Shown one piece after another: positions 24,172-33,820 of a stretch of DNA of 53,664 bases. Below the pieces are notes generated by a model, which worked only from the letters and a program-made list of their open reading frames with translations, had not been told where the DNA came from and made no database searches. The stretch covers positions 1-53,664 of the forward strand of contig JAJCZP010000016.1 of NCBI GenBank assembly GCA_029262315.1, in the 5' to 3' direction. The translations under genes were made by a program, and so were the position numbers. Position 1 is the first letter of the stretch. Each line of letters opens with the position of its first letter. The DNA is from Deltaproteobacteria bacterium. Its GTDB lineage: Bacteria > Desulfobacterota > Binatia > UTPRO1.

Positions 24172-24597
24172 ATGACTACCAAGACGCTCACTTTCGGAGA
24201 CGTGCAGGTCGGTGCGGAGCTGCCCGAGCTGGCGATTCCGATCACCTCGACCCTGATCGTCGCTGGGGCACTCGCATCGCGCGATTTCACGCCAGTGCAT
24301 CACGACAAGGCGGCCGCCCAGGCTACCGGCATGCAGGACGTTTTCATGAACATCCTGACGACCAATGGGCTCGTCGGGCGCTATGTGACCGAGTGGACGG
24401 GTGCCGGTGGCGTTTTGAAAGGGGTGTCGATCAAGCTCGGCGCGCCGAACTTGCCGGGAGACACCATGAAGATGAAGGGTACGGTCTCACAGAAAGATGA
24501 CGCCACGGGCGTTGTGGTCGTGGACGTTGCCGGCACCAACGGATGGGGCGATCACGTCACCGGAAGCGTGCAGGTCGCCCTGCCGAAGGAGGCCTAG
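24172..24597 (+). CDS. chsH1: MaoC-like hydratase, ChsH1-like
   Basis: A 141-residue single hotdog domain with AAGGAGAAGG before ATG 24172. The hydratase-2 motif appears as ASRDFTPVHHDKAAA, with the catalytic aspartate and histidine pair (D..PVH), followed by MNILTTNGLVGRYVTEW as in mycobacterial ChsH1 (Rv3541c). With ChsH2 it would hydrate the C17-C20 or C20-C22 enoyl-CoA of the shortened side chain. Confidence 0.9.
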   Translation: MTTKTLTFGDVQVGAELPELAIPITSTLIVAGALASRDFTPVHHDKAAAQATGMQDVFMNILTTNGLVGRYVTEWTGAGGVLKGVSIKLGAPNLPGDTMKMKGTVSQKDDATGVVVVDVAGTNGWGDHVTGSVQVALPKEA

Positions 24598-24599
24598 GC

Positions 24600-25775
24600 A
24601 TGTCTTTCACCCTGAACGACAAGGCTGCCATCGTCGGCATCGGGCAGACGGAGTTCTCGAAGAACTCGGGCCGCTCCGAGTTGCATCTGGCGGCGGAGGC
24701 TGTGAAGGCCGCGCTCGATGACGCCGGCATCGCCCCGTCGGAAGTAGACGGCATGACGACGTTCTCGGTCGACACCAACCAGGAGATCGCCGTGGCGCAG
24801 GCGGTCGGGATCGGCGAACTCACGTTTTTTGCCCGCACTGAGTATGGCGGCGGCGCTGCGATCGCCGTCTTGCTTCATGCCGCGATGGCGGTGGCGACCG
24901 GCGTGGCCAAGACGGTCGTTGTGTATCGCGCGTTCAACGAACGTTCCGGCTGGCGCTTCAGCACCGGCGTGTCCGAAGGCGTGCCGCTTACGTCCGACAT
25001 GTTGCATTGGAGCTGGTACATGCCCTACGGGCTGATGACGCCCCCAAGCTGGGTCGCCATGTTCGCGCAGCGCTACATGCACGAGTACGGCTGTACGAGT
25101 CTCGATCTTGCCGAGGTGGCGGTCGCCGCACGGAAGCACGCTGTGAATAATCCAGACGCCTGGTTCTACGAGCGTCCCATCACCATCGAAGACCACCAGA
25201 ACTCGCGTTTCATCGCCGAGCCGCTGCGCCTGCTCGATTGCTGTCAGGAGTCGGACGCCGGCTGTGCAGTGGTGATCACGTCCACCGAGCGTGCGAAGGA
25301 CCTCAAGGGGTCCGCGGCGGTCATTCGCGGCATTGCCCAGGGCGCCGGCGCGGATCAGGAGCAGATGACCAGCTACTATCGCCCCAGTATCTCGTCACTC
25401 CCGGAAATGGATCTCGTCGCGCGGCAGGTGTACGCCATGGCCGGCCTCGGGCCGGGCGAGATCGACTGTGCCAACATCTACGACGCATTCACGCCGATCG
25501 TGCTGTGGCAGCTCGAGTCGTGCGGATTTTGTGGGCGCGGCGAAGGAAAAGATTTCGTCAAGAACGGTGCGCTGGAAGTCGGCGGGCGTTTGCCGACCAA
25601 TACGAACGGTGGCCAGCTGAGCGAGGCCTACGTGCACGGCATGAACGGCGTCAACGAGGGCGTGCGGCTGATTCGCGGCACGTCGGTCAATCAGCCGGCG
25701 AAGAACGATCACGTGTTGGTGACGGCGGGGGTCGGCGTGCCGACCAGCGCCATGATTCTCGGACAATTGCAGTAG
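24600..25775 (+). CDS. ltp2: Thiolase-like aldolase, Ltp2-like
   Basis: A 391-residue thiolase-superfamily protein starting at ATG 24600, 2 bp after chsH1, with AAGGAGG upstream. Typical lipid-transfer/SCP2-thiolase features are AIVGIGQTEFSKNSGRSEL, ARTEYGGGAAIAVLLHAA (where thiolases carry the nucleophile; here GG, no cysteine), ANIYDAFTPIVLWQLE and GGQLSEAYVHGMNG. Absence of the nucleophilic cysteine fits Ltp2, which performs retro-aldol cleavage to release propionyl-CoA and leave the 17-ketosteroid, using tyrosines instead. It needs the DUF35 domain of ChsH2. Confidence 0.92.
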   Translation: MSFTLNDKAAIVGIGQTEFSKNSGRSELHLAAEAVKAALDDAGIAPSEVDGMTTFSVDTNQEIAVAQAVGIGELTFFARTEYGGGAAIAVLLHAAMAVATGVAKTVVVYRAFNERSGWRFSTGVSEGVPLTSDMLHWSWYMPYGLMTPPSWVAMFAQRYMHEYGCTSLDLAEVAVAARKHAVNNPDAWFYERPITIEDHQNSRFIAEPLRLLDCCQESDAGCAVVITSTERAKDLKGSAAVIRGIAQGAGADQEQMTSYYRPSISSLPEMDLVARQVYAMAGLGPGEIDCANIYDAFTPIVLWQLESCGFCGRGEGKDFVKNGALEVGGRLPTNTNGGQLSEAYVHGMNGVNEGVRLIRGTSVNQPAKNDHVLVTAGVGVPTSAMILGQLQ

Positions 25776-26980
<1,205 letters not shown>

Positions 26981-26981
<1 letters not shown>

Positions 26982-27892
26982 TGTTGGACGGCAAGGTAGC
27001 CATCGTTACTGGCGCGGCGCGCGGTCTAGGGCGTGTCGAAGCGCTCGAACTGGCCCGTCAGGGCGCGCGGGTCGTCGTCAACGACCTGGGAAAGGCGGGG
27101 GACGGTTCCGGTCGCGACGAGGGGCCCGCGAACGCCGTAGTCGAAGAGATCAAGGCCCTGGGCGGCGAGGCGGTTCCCCATTTCGGCGACGTCGCGGTGT
27201 GGGCGGACGCGCAGGCGTTGATCGGGACCGCGGTCGAGACTTTCGGCGATCTGCACATCCTGGTCAACAATGCCGGATTCCTCCGCGACCGGATGATTTT
27301 CAACATGTCCGAGGAGGATTTCGACGCGGTCGTGCGGGTACATCTGAAGGGGCACTTCTGCACCATGCGCCATGCGAGCGTTCACTGGCGCGAGCGTTCG
27401 AAGGCCGCGGGTGGCGAGATATACGGACGCATCATCAATACGTCGTCCGAGGCGTTCATTTTCGGCTCGCCCGGCCAGCCCAACTACGCGGCGGCCAAGG
27501 CCGGGATCGTGGCGCTCACGATGTCGGCGGCACAAGGGCTCCAGCGGTACGGTGTCATGGCAAACGCGATCATGCCCCGCGCCCGCACGCGTATGAACGA
27601 CACCGGCGCGCTTGCCGATATGTTCGCAAAGCCCTCCGAGGGCTTCGACACCTTTGCCCCAGAGCACGTATCGCCGCTGGTGGCCTATCTGGCCTCCCCC
27701 GACGCGGGGAACGTGTCGGGCCAGGTCATCGTCGTCTATGGCAAGTCGATGACGGTCGTGGGTGCGCCGAGCATCGATACGCAGTTCGAGGCCGCCGAAT
27801 CGTGGACCGTGGCGAGCGTCGCCGAGGCCCTCGGCCCGCACTTTGCCAAGCTCCGGCCGGTGACCGATGGATTCACAGTGTCCCCATTCTGA
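26981..27892 (+). CDS. SDR, Hsd4A / multifunctional-enzyme-2 N-domain type
   Basis: A 303-residue SDR coupled to the thiolase by a 1-base overlap. The cofactor loop TGAARGLGRVEAL is followed by VVVNDLGKAGDGSGRD, the long loop typical of the (3R)-hydroxyacyl-CoA dehydrogenase domain of MFE-2 and of Hsd4A. Then come LVNNAGFLRDRMIFN, NTSSEAF, and the catalytic Y and K in NYAAAKAG. In sterol catabolism Hsd4A oxidises the hydroxyacyl-CoA (and 17-beta-hydroxyl), feeding FadA5. The last 40 residues extend beyond a minimal SDR, as in that subgroup. Confidence 0.88.
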
Positions 27893-27936
27893 TGGCGAAT
27901 CGCGAGGTTAGGCGATTGGTGCCGGTGGGCGCGAGG

Positions 27937-27965
27937 TTGCATTGCTCCTGCCGACGCCGTATTAA
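27937..27965 (+). promoter_or_regulatory. Predicted promoter of the glycosyltransferase operon
   Basis: TTGCAT (27937-27942) and TATTAA (27960-27965) with a 17-base spacer, 99 bp before the glycosyltransferase start in the 172-bp gap after the sterol operon. A small GCCCG/CGGGC hairpin follows. The -35 hexamer is identical to the one before the sterol operon. Confidence 0.45.
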
Positions 27966-28064
27966 AACAGGCCCGATGCGGGCAGGTTCGGCGCTCGCGG
28001 GTCAACCTTTCCATCAGCGCGTCCGTTTCGGCGCTACGGACTACGAACAATTCGAGGTGGGTGA

Positions 28065-29333
28065 ATGAACGCAGGATCGCTCCGCGTCTGCTTACTGACG
28101 TATCGCGGCAATCCCCGTTGCGGTGGTCAGGGCATCTATGTCCGACACCTCAGTCGGGAGCTGATGGCGCTCGGTCACGAGGTGACCGTGTGGAGCGGCC
28201 CGCCGTATCCGGAATTGCTGCCCGGCGTGCATCTCACCAAGATTCCGAGCCTCGATCTGTGGCAGGACAAGGGCTACATGCGGATCCCGCGCTTGTCCGA
28301 GCTGCGCGACCCGATCAACCGGCTCGAGTACGTGCGGACGATGACGGGGACGTTCCCGGAGCCACTGGCCTTCTCGCAGCGCGTCGCGCGGATGTTCGGC
28401 TCGAACGGTTATCGCAACGATTTTGACATCGTGCACGACAATCAGTGCCTCGGCTCGGCGTTGCTCGAACTGCAGAGTCAGATTCCGGTCGTGGCGACCA
28501 TTCACCACCCCGTGACGCAGGATCTGCAGATCGCCCTCAAGAGCGCGCCGAACTTCTATCGGCGCCTCGGCATCCGCCGCTGGTACAGCTTTCTCGAGAT
28601 GCAACTCGAGGTTGCACGCCAGATGACGCGTATCATGACGGTGTCCGACACGTCGGCGGCGGCCTTGCACGAGGAGTACGGCATCGCCGAAGATCGTCTG
28701 CGTTGTATCGGGAACGGCATCGATCTCGACATCTTCCGACCGATTCCCGAGATCGAGCGCGATCCGAACCGTCTGATCACTACGCTCTCGGCGGACTCTC
28801 CTCTCAAGGGCTTCGTGTACCTGCTCGAGGCGCTCGCCGAGCTGCGCAAGACGCGACCAGAGTTGAAGCTCACCGTCATCGGTTCGCCTGCGCGGAAGTC
28901 GAAGACACTCAAGGATCTCAAACGCCTGCGCGTGCGCGACGCGGTCGAGTTCTCCGGCAAAGTCGAGGAAGAGGCCATTCCCCGCGCATACGCCGGATCG
29001 GTCGTCGCCGTGATCCCCTCGCTCTACGAGGGCTTTAGTTTTCCGGCTGGTGAGGCCATGGCGTGCGGCGTGCCGGTAGTCGGGACGACCGCCGGTGCGC
29101 TTCCCGAGGTCCTTGGCCGCGATGGCAAAGCGAGCGTGCTGGTGCCGCCGCGTTCGGGGGAGGCTCTGGCGCGCGAGATTGGCGCACTCCTCGATGCGCC
29201 GGAGCGCCGGCGCATCATGGGCGCGGCCGGGCGCGCGCGAGTCGAGGAACTCTTTAGTTGGCGCCGAGCGGCGCAGAACATCGTCGATGTGTATCGTGAG
29301 GTGCTCGACGAGCGGCTAGCCATCGCGTGCTGA
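28065..29333 (+). CDS. Glycosyltransferase family 4
   Basis: A 422-residue GT-B glycosyltransferase. The N-terminal half has VCLLTYRGNPRCGGQGIYVRHL (acceptor loop GGQGIYV) and ELMALGHEVTVWSG; the C-terminal half has VIPSLYEGFSFPAGEAMACGVPVV with the nucleotide-sugar E-x7-E motif. A retaining transferase using a UDP- or GDP-sugar is expected. It overlaps the methyltransferase gene and is first of a three-gene coupled unit, so the trio probably builds one glycoconjugate or glycolipid. Acceptor unknown. Confidence 0.9.
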   Translation: MNAGSLRVCLLTYRGNPRCGGQGIYVRHLSRELMALGHEVTVWSGPPYPELLPGVHLTKIPSLDLWQDKGYMRIPRLSELRDPINRLEYVRTMTGTFPEPLAFSQRVARMFGSNGYRNDFDIVHDNQCLGSALLELQSQIPVVATIHHPVTQDLQIALKSAPNFYRRLGIRRWYSFLEMQLEVARQMTRIMTVSDTSAAALHEEYGIAEDRLRCIGNGIDLDIFRPIPEIERDPNRLITTLSADSPLKGFVYLLEALAELRKTRPELKLTVIGSPARKSKTLKDLKRLRVRDAVEFSGKVEEEAIPRAYAGSVVAVIPSLYEGFSFPAGEAMACGVPVVGTTAGALPEVLGRDGKASVLVPPRSGEALAREIGALLDAPERRRIMGAAGRARVEELFSWRRAAQNIVDVYREVLDERLAIAC

Positions 29334-30055
29334 CCGTCGATTTCGAACGGATGCCGCTCCAGCCCGGGGCGACGGTGCTCGACCTCGGATGTGGTGCGGG
29401 TCGGCATAGCCGAGGGACGCGCCGGCTGCCGGGGGTGGCCATCGCCGCGCTCGATCTTGGTGAGAAGGAAGTGCGCGACACCGCGGCGAACCTCCGGGAT
29501 TGCGACGAGATCGGAGAGGCGGCGGGCGGCTCGTTGCCCGACGCGGGGCCGTGGGCGTCGATCCGCGGGAGCGCGTACGAGATTCCGTTCGCCGACGAGT
29601 CGTTCGACTGTGTGATCGCCTCCGAGGTTCTCGAGCATCTCTTCGAGGACGGGCACGCGCTGCGCGAGATCAAGCGTGTGCTTCGTCCGGGCGGCATGCT
29701 CGCAGTGTCGGTGCCACGCGAAGGGCCGGAGCGCATCTGTTGGATGCTGTCGCAGGAGTACCACGAGGCGGCGGGTGGGCACGTGCGCGTCTATCAGAAA
29801 GAAGCACTGCGAAAGCTTCTGGTCGAGCAGGGATATCAGATTGTCGACCAACACTTCGCCCACGCTTTGCACTCACCCTTCTGGTGGATGCGGTGCGCGA
29901 TCGGTCCGACCAACGAGACCGCACTCCCCGTCAAGCTCTACCACGGCCTGCTCGTCTGGGACTTGATGGCCCGGCCGTGGATCACACGAACGATCGAGGG
30001 CCTCTTGAATCCGTTGATCGGCAAGAGCCTCGTATTCTACGCGGTGAAACCATGA
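29327..30055 (+). CDS. Class I SAM-dependent methyltransferase
   Basis: A 242-residue methyltransferase. Motif I is VLDLGCGAGRHSRGTR, followed by IAALDLGEKEV, IPFADESFDCVIASEVLEH (core PFADESFD) and IKRVLRPGGMLAVSVPRE. The GTG start at 29327 lies inside the end of the glycosyltransferase gene, and its stop overlaps the start of the next gene (ATGA), so all three are translationally coupled. The C-terminal hydrophobic stretch suggests a membrane-lipid acceptor. Confidence 0.88.
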   Translation: MLTVDFERMPLQPGATVLDLGCGAGRHSRGTRRLPGVAIAALDLGEKEVRDTAANLRDCDEIGEAAGGSLPDAGPWASIRGSAYEIPFADESFDCVIASEVLEHLFEDGHALREIKRVLRPGGMLAVSVPREGPERICWMLSQEYHEAAGGHVRVYQKEALRKLLVEQGYQIVDQHFAHALHSPFWWMRCAIGPTNETALPVKLYHGLLVWDLMARPWITRTIEGLLNPLIGKSLVFYAVKP

Positions 30056-31152
30056 ATTCCGGACACCCTCTCGGCGCTGCGGAGCGCCAGCGGACGGCAG
30101 ATTGGTTGGAGGCGCAGCAGCAGAGCGACGGCTCCTTCGATTGGTGTCTCGGCGGCAAGTACGATCCTTGGGACCACATCCACTGCGCGATGGGGTTGAT
30201 GCAAATGGGACGCTTCGAGCCGGCACTGGCCGCGTTCGAGTTCCTGGTGCGGACCCAGTACCCCGATGGCGCCTGGATCGCCGAGCGACGTGACGGCCGT
30301 ATTACCAACTCGGGGCATGAGTCGAATCACGCCGCGTATTTGGCGACCGGGCTCTGGTATTACTATCGCGCTCGCCAGGACGTCGATCTTCTGGCGGAGA
30401 TGTGGCCTGTGCTCGAACGCGCCATCGAGTTCGTGGTGCGCTTGCAGGACGAGACCGGGGCTATTTCGTGGATCGTCAACGACGGGAAGGTCTGGAAGGC
30501 GCCGCTGCTTACCGGGTCGTCGTCGGTCCACGGCAGTCTGACGTGCGCCATCAGGGTGGCCGAGCTTCTTGGGCACGACCGCCCGCGCTGGCGCCGATGC
30601 CGTGAGCGACTGGGGCGCCTGCTTCGTCAGGACCTGGAGCGATTCTGGAAGGTCGATTTGCCCGAAGGCCCTGGCAAGATGTCGATGGACTGGTACTACC
30701 CCGTGCTGGGGGGAGCCGTTCGCGGCGAGGCGGGACGCGCCCGGTTGCTCGATCCGGTGTTGACGGATGCGTTTCTCTCCGAAGGGAAGGGCGTACGCTG
30801 CGTCATTGCGCGCCCGTGGTATACGGCGGCCGAGACCTCGGAGTTCATTCTCGCGCTCGATGCCGCTGGACTCTCGGCGCGGGCGCGCGAGGTGTTCTCG
30901 TGGCTCGAGCCGTTCCGCACCGAGCGGGCCGCCTACTGGACGGGGCTTGGGTATCCGGAGAAGCTTCCGTATCCCGAGAACGAGGAGACGACCTACACTG
31001 CGGCGACGATTCTCATGGCTTCCGACGCGCTTGCCGACGACTCTCCGACGAGCAGTTTCTTCCGCGACCTCGCGGGGGATGCTCTCGACACCGATCAGCC
31101 GGACGACGTCCGCGACGATTCGCGCGTGGCAGAGAACATCAGCGACGCCTGA
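30052..31152 (+). CDS. Prenyltransferase / squalene-cyclase-fold (alpha/alpha toroid) protein
   Basis: A 366-residue protein with repeated helical motifs of the terpene-cyclase class II/prenyltransferase toroid: WLEAQQQSDGSFDW, FLVRTQYPDGAWIAE (QW-like Q..DG.W repeats), then HESNHAAYLATGLWYYYRA and YTAAETSEFILALDAAGL. It lacks the DxDD acid of squalene-hopene cyclases, so cyclase activity is doubtful. In many Actinobacteria a similar gene sits beside GT4 and methyltransferase genes. Product unknown. Confidence 0.78.
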   Translation: MNSGHPLGAAERQRTADWLEAQQQSDGSFDWCLGGKYDPWDHIHCAMGLMQMGRFEPALAAFEFLVRTQYPDGAWIAERRDGRITNSGHESNHAAYLATGLWYYYRARQDVDLLAEMWPVLERAIEFVVRLQDETGAISWIVNDGKVWKAPLLTGSSSVHGSLTCAIRVAELLGHDRPRWRRCRERLGRLLRQDLERFWKVDLPEGPGKMSMDWYYPVLGGAVRGEAGRARLLDPVLTDAFLSEGKGVRCVIARPWYTAAETSEFILALDAAGLSARAREVFSWLEPFRTERAAYWTGLGYPEKLPYPENEETTYTAATILMASDALADDSPTSSFFRDLAGDALDTDQPDDVRDDSRVAENISDA

Positions 31153-31178
31153 CTCGAAGTAGCCGCCGGTATGAATAA

Positions 31179-31196
31179 CAGGACAGAAGTGTCCTG
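31179..31196 (+). terminator. Terminator-like hairpin after the GT/MT/toroid operon
   Basis: A 7-bp perfect stem (CAGGACA / TGTCCTG) with GAAG loop, 26 bp after the stop at 31152 and before the Hip module. No following T tract, so it may instead belong to the Hip control region. Confidence 0.4.
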
Positions 31197-31201
31197 AAAC
31201 G

Positions 31202-31307
31202 TCGCTTCAAGCGATATTTGCGCCATCTTTGTCCCTGGACGTGCATCTTTGTTGTTGAATCAAGGGCAATAACTGGCACAATTCATAGAGCTATTGGCGA
31301 TAACAGG
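31202..31307 (+). promoter_or_regulatory. Repeat-rich control region of the HipBA module
   Basis: This AT-richer stretch holds three repeat sets. A palindrome TCGCTTCAAGCGA lies at 31202-31214. Direct repeats CATCTTTGT occur at 31224-31232 and 31244-31252 (20-bp period). Imperfect direct repeats GGCAATAACTGG and GGCGATAACAGG (10 of 12 identical) occur at 31265-31276 and 31296-31307 (31-bp period, about three helical turns). HipB proteins bind repeated operators before their own gene, so autoregulation is likely. Confidence 0.55.
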
Positions 31308-31323
31308 CCATGAGCTGCACTCT

Positions 31324-31677
31324 ATGGGACAAGCGAGCGAAAAGCCTCTCAAGCATCGTCTCGATGTTCTGAGCCGGCGGCTCGTTCAGCATCGCCTCAA
31401 TCGCAATCTGACCCAGGTCGAACTCGCGAGGGAGGCGGGGGTTTCGCGACGCACGTTGGCCAGACTCGAGAGCGGTGAATCGACCCAGCTCGACAGCTTC
31501 CTTCGTATCCTCGGCGCGCTCGGTCTCGAGGCCGGGCTGGACCGCTTGATCCCCGATGTGCCCGAGAGCCCGATTCAGCAGCTCGAGCGTTCTGGACGCA
31601 CAAGGAAGCGCGCCACCGGCCGCAGGAAGCACCGTCCGGATGCCCCAGGGCCATGGTCTTGGGCTGACGACTCGTGA
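31324..31677 (+). CDS. HipB-like helix-turn-helix antitoxin/regulator
   Basis: A 117-residue protein with an XRE/Cro-type HTH at about residues 14-65: LVQHRLNRNLTQVELAREAG then VSRRTLARLESGES. The C-terminal 40 residues are basic and disordered-looking (RKRATGRRKHR). It overlaps the HipA-like gene by GTGA, the usual antitoxin-toxin arrangement, and should repress the operon and restrain the kinase. The start ATG 31324 was chosen over a TTG at 31294, which lies within the operator repeat. Confidence 0.85.
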   Translation: MGQASEKPLKHRLDVLSRRLVQHRLNRNLTQVELAREAGVSRRTLARLESGESTQLDSFLRILGALGLEAGLDRLIPDVPESPIQQLERSGRTRKRATGRRKHRPDAPGPWSWADDS

Positions 31678-32966
31678 CGATCGCCGAGGTCCGGCTGTGG
31701 GGCCGAAGGATCGGTGCGGTCACCTGGAGCGAGATCGATCGAGTTGCGTCCTTCGAGTACGAGCCAGGTTTCCGCACCAGCGGAATCCAGGTTTCGCCGG
31801 TCGAGATGCCGCTCGATGCAAAGATCTACCAGTTCTCCGGGCTCCCAGAGGAGGCGTTCAAGGGACTGCCCGGCATGCTCGCGGACTCGCTCCCCGATCG
31901 GTTCGGGAACGCGCTGATTGATGAGTGGCTCGCGCGCCACGGTCGATCCCGCGAGTCTTTCAATCCTGTCGAGCGGTTGTGCTACGTCGGCACACGCGGC
32001 ATAGGCGCGCTCGAGTATCACCCGTCCCAAGGCCCGCACGCATCGGCGGAAGACCTCGACGTGGGCGGCCTGGTCGAGCTCGCCAGTGCGGTGCTGTCGC
32101 AGCGTAGCGCCTTGCAGGCCGCTCTTGCACAGGATGCCGACGCGATGAATCAGATTCTGCAGGTCGGGACGTCCGCGGGCGGTGCGAGAGCCAAAGCCGT
32201 CGTTGCCTGGAATCCCGAGACCCGCGTCGTGCGGTCCGGACAGGTGGATCTGGAGTCCGGCTTCTCGCATTGGATCCTCAAGCTCGACGGTGTGCGATCA
32301 GACGACGCCCGGGAGGTTGGGACGACACTCGGGTACGGACTGGTCGAGTATGCGTACTCACAGCTCGCCGAACGCGCGGGAGTCCAGATGAGCGAGTGCC
32401 GCATCCTGAAAGAAAGCGAGCGACAGCACTTCATCACGCGCCGGTTCGACCGTACCGACCGTGGCGCGAAGCTGCACATGCAATCACTGGCGGCCTTGGG
32501 CCACTACGACTACCGCGCCGCCGGCGCCTATTCGTACGAGCAGGCCGTCGAGCTCATGCGGGGACTCGAGCTTTCACAGCCCGAGATCGAGCAGCAATAC
32601 CGTCGCACGGTTTTCAACGTCATCGCTCGGAATCAGGACGACCACGTCAAGAACATCGCGTTCCTCATGGACAAGACCGGCCGGTGGTCGCTCTCGCCGG
32701 CTTTCGACGTAACGTATAGCTACAACCCAACTGGTACCTGGACGTCCAAGCATCAGATGAGCGTGAACGGTAAGCGCGACAACTTCGCGCGCGACGACCT
32801 GTTCGCGTTCGCCCGTTTCTGCAACATCAAGACGGCACCCGCACGGCGCATCGTCGACGACGTCGTGGAGGCGGTGCGCGATTGGCCGGCAATCGCGGCT
32901 ACTGCCGGGCTGCCCGAGGACCGGAGCGTTGCGGTGGGTCGCCATCACCGGACAGAGCTCGTCTGA
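31674..32966 (+). CDS. HipA-like serine/threonine kinase toxin
   Basis: A 430-residue HipA-family kinase of normal length. Seen: N-terminal subdomain with GLPGMLADSLPDRFGNALI, the phosphate-loop GTSAGGARAKAV with S167 at the position of the autophosphorylated serine of E. coli HipA, HFITRRFDR, the catalytic RNQDDHVKNIAFL (D..xKN) and the metal-binding aspartate in LSPAFDVTYSY. E. coli HipA phosphorylates glutamyl-tRNA synthetase and induces persistence; this target is not established for diverged members. GTG start coupled to the HipB gene. Confidence 0.9.
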   Translation: MTIAEVRLWGRRIGAVTWSEIDRVASFEYEPGFRTSGIQVSPVEMPLDAKIYQFSGLPEEAFKGLPGMLADSLPDRFGNALIDEWLARHGRSRESFNPVERLCYVGTRGIGALEYHPSQGPHASAEDLDVGGLVELASAVLSQRSALQAALAQDADAMNQILQVGTSAGGARAKAVVAWNPETRVVRSGQVDLESGFSHWILKLDGVRSDDAREVGTTLGYGLVEYAYSQLAERAGVQMSECRILKESERQHFITRRFDRTDRGAKLHMQSLAALGHYDYRAAGAYSYEQAVELMRGLELSQPEIEQQYRRTVFNVIARNQDDHVKNIAFLMDKTGRWSLSPAFDVTYSYNPTGTWTSKHQMSVNGKRDNFARDDLFAFARFCNIKTAPARRIVDDVVEAVRDWPAIAATAGLPEDRSVAVGRHHRTELV

Positions 32967-33055
32967 AGGGTGCGGTCTTCATGCCCGCGCGCGCGGCTCC
33001 CGCTCCCGTGGCGACGATCGAGGGATCGCCGAAACGATCGCGAAAGGTCGTCGCT

Positions 33056-33673
33056 TCAGCGCCGCCGTAGCACGCCGAGGGTCTTCGTCGTTGGCAGCTC
33101 GTCGTACGCGCCGCTCGCGCACGCGTGGCGATAGAGCTCGATCGGCGCCTGGCCGCCGTCGGCAGGGTTCGGGAAGAGATCATGGATCGCGAGAATGCCG
33201 CCCGGCGCGATCTTCGGCGTCCACGCGTCGTAGTCACCCCGGGCAGCCTCGAAGCTGTGGCCGCCGTCGATGAAGAGCATGCCGATGGGCGTCGACCAGA
33301 TCTTCGCCAGGACGGCACTCTGGGCGACGACAATCATCGCGTGTTGCTCCAACCCGGCAAGGCGAAGCGTGCGGCGGAGGAACGGCAAGGTGTCCATCGC
33401 CTTGGCCTCGGTGTCCCACGTGTCGGTGTCGTGGTGCTCCCAGCCGGGCTGGTTCTCTTCCGAGCCTCGGTGGTGATCGACGCAGAGGAGCGTGCCGTTC
33501 GCGGCGCGCGCGCCCGTGCCGAGGTAGACCGCTGATTTGCCACAGTAGCTGCCGATTTCGACGATGGGACCGATTTGGGCGTGAGCGCGGGCGAGTTCGT
33601 GTAGGCGGAGGCCTTCCTCTTCGTCGAGGAATCCCTTGCATGCATGTGCGACGGCGAGCGCCTGTGGATCCAT
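33056..33673 (-). CDS. Class I SAM-dependent methyltransferase (CmcI/Methyltransf_24 type)
   Basis: A 205-residue protein from ATG 33673. It has IVEIGSYCGKSAVYLGTGA (motif I with the GSYxGKS loop typical of cephalosporin-hydroxylase-like and sugar O-methyltransferase families), LLCVDHHRGSEE, and LFIDGGHSFEAARGDYDAW with FIDGGH, then GGILAIHDLFPNP. The conserved D and H residues could bind a metal. Small-molecule or sugar O-methylation is likely. It is divergent from the membrane protein at 33821. Confidence 0.85.
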   Translation of the reverse strand: MDPQALAVAHACKGFLDEEEGLRLHELARAHAQIGPIVEIGSYCGKSAVYLGTGARAANGTLLCVDHHRGSEENQPGWEHHDTDTWDTEAKAMDTLPFLRRTLRLAGLEQHAMIVVAQSAVLAKIWSTPIGMLFIDGGHSFEAARGDYDAWTPKIAPGGILAIHDLFPNPADGGQAPIELYRHACASGAYDELPTTKTLGVLRRR

Positions 33674-33820
33674 GGCCGCGGCATCGTACAGGACTCGGGT
33701 GTGCCGGCAAGCCGTCGAGAGCCGCGAGCGCGCTCCGCCGATTCGACGACGTCCGGTCGTGCATGCCCTCCACACCGGGACCGCCGGCGGCTACAGTCGC
33801 TCTGGGGAGGCTCAGGTGCC

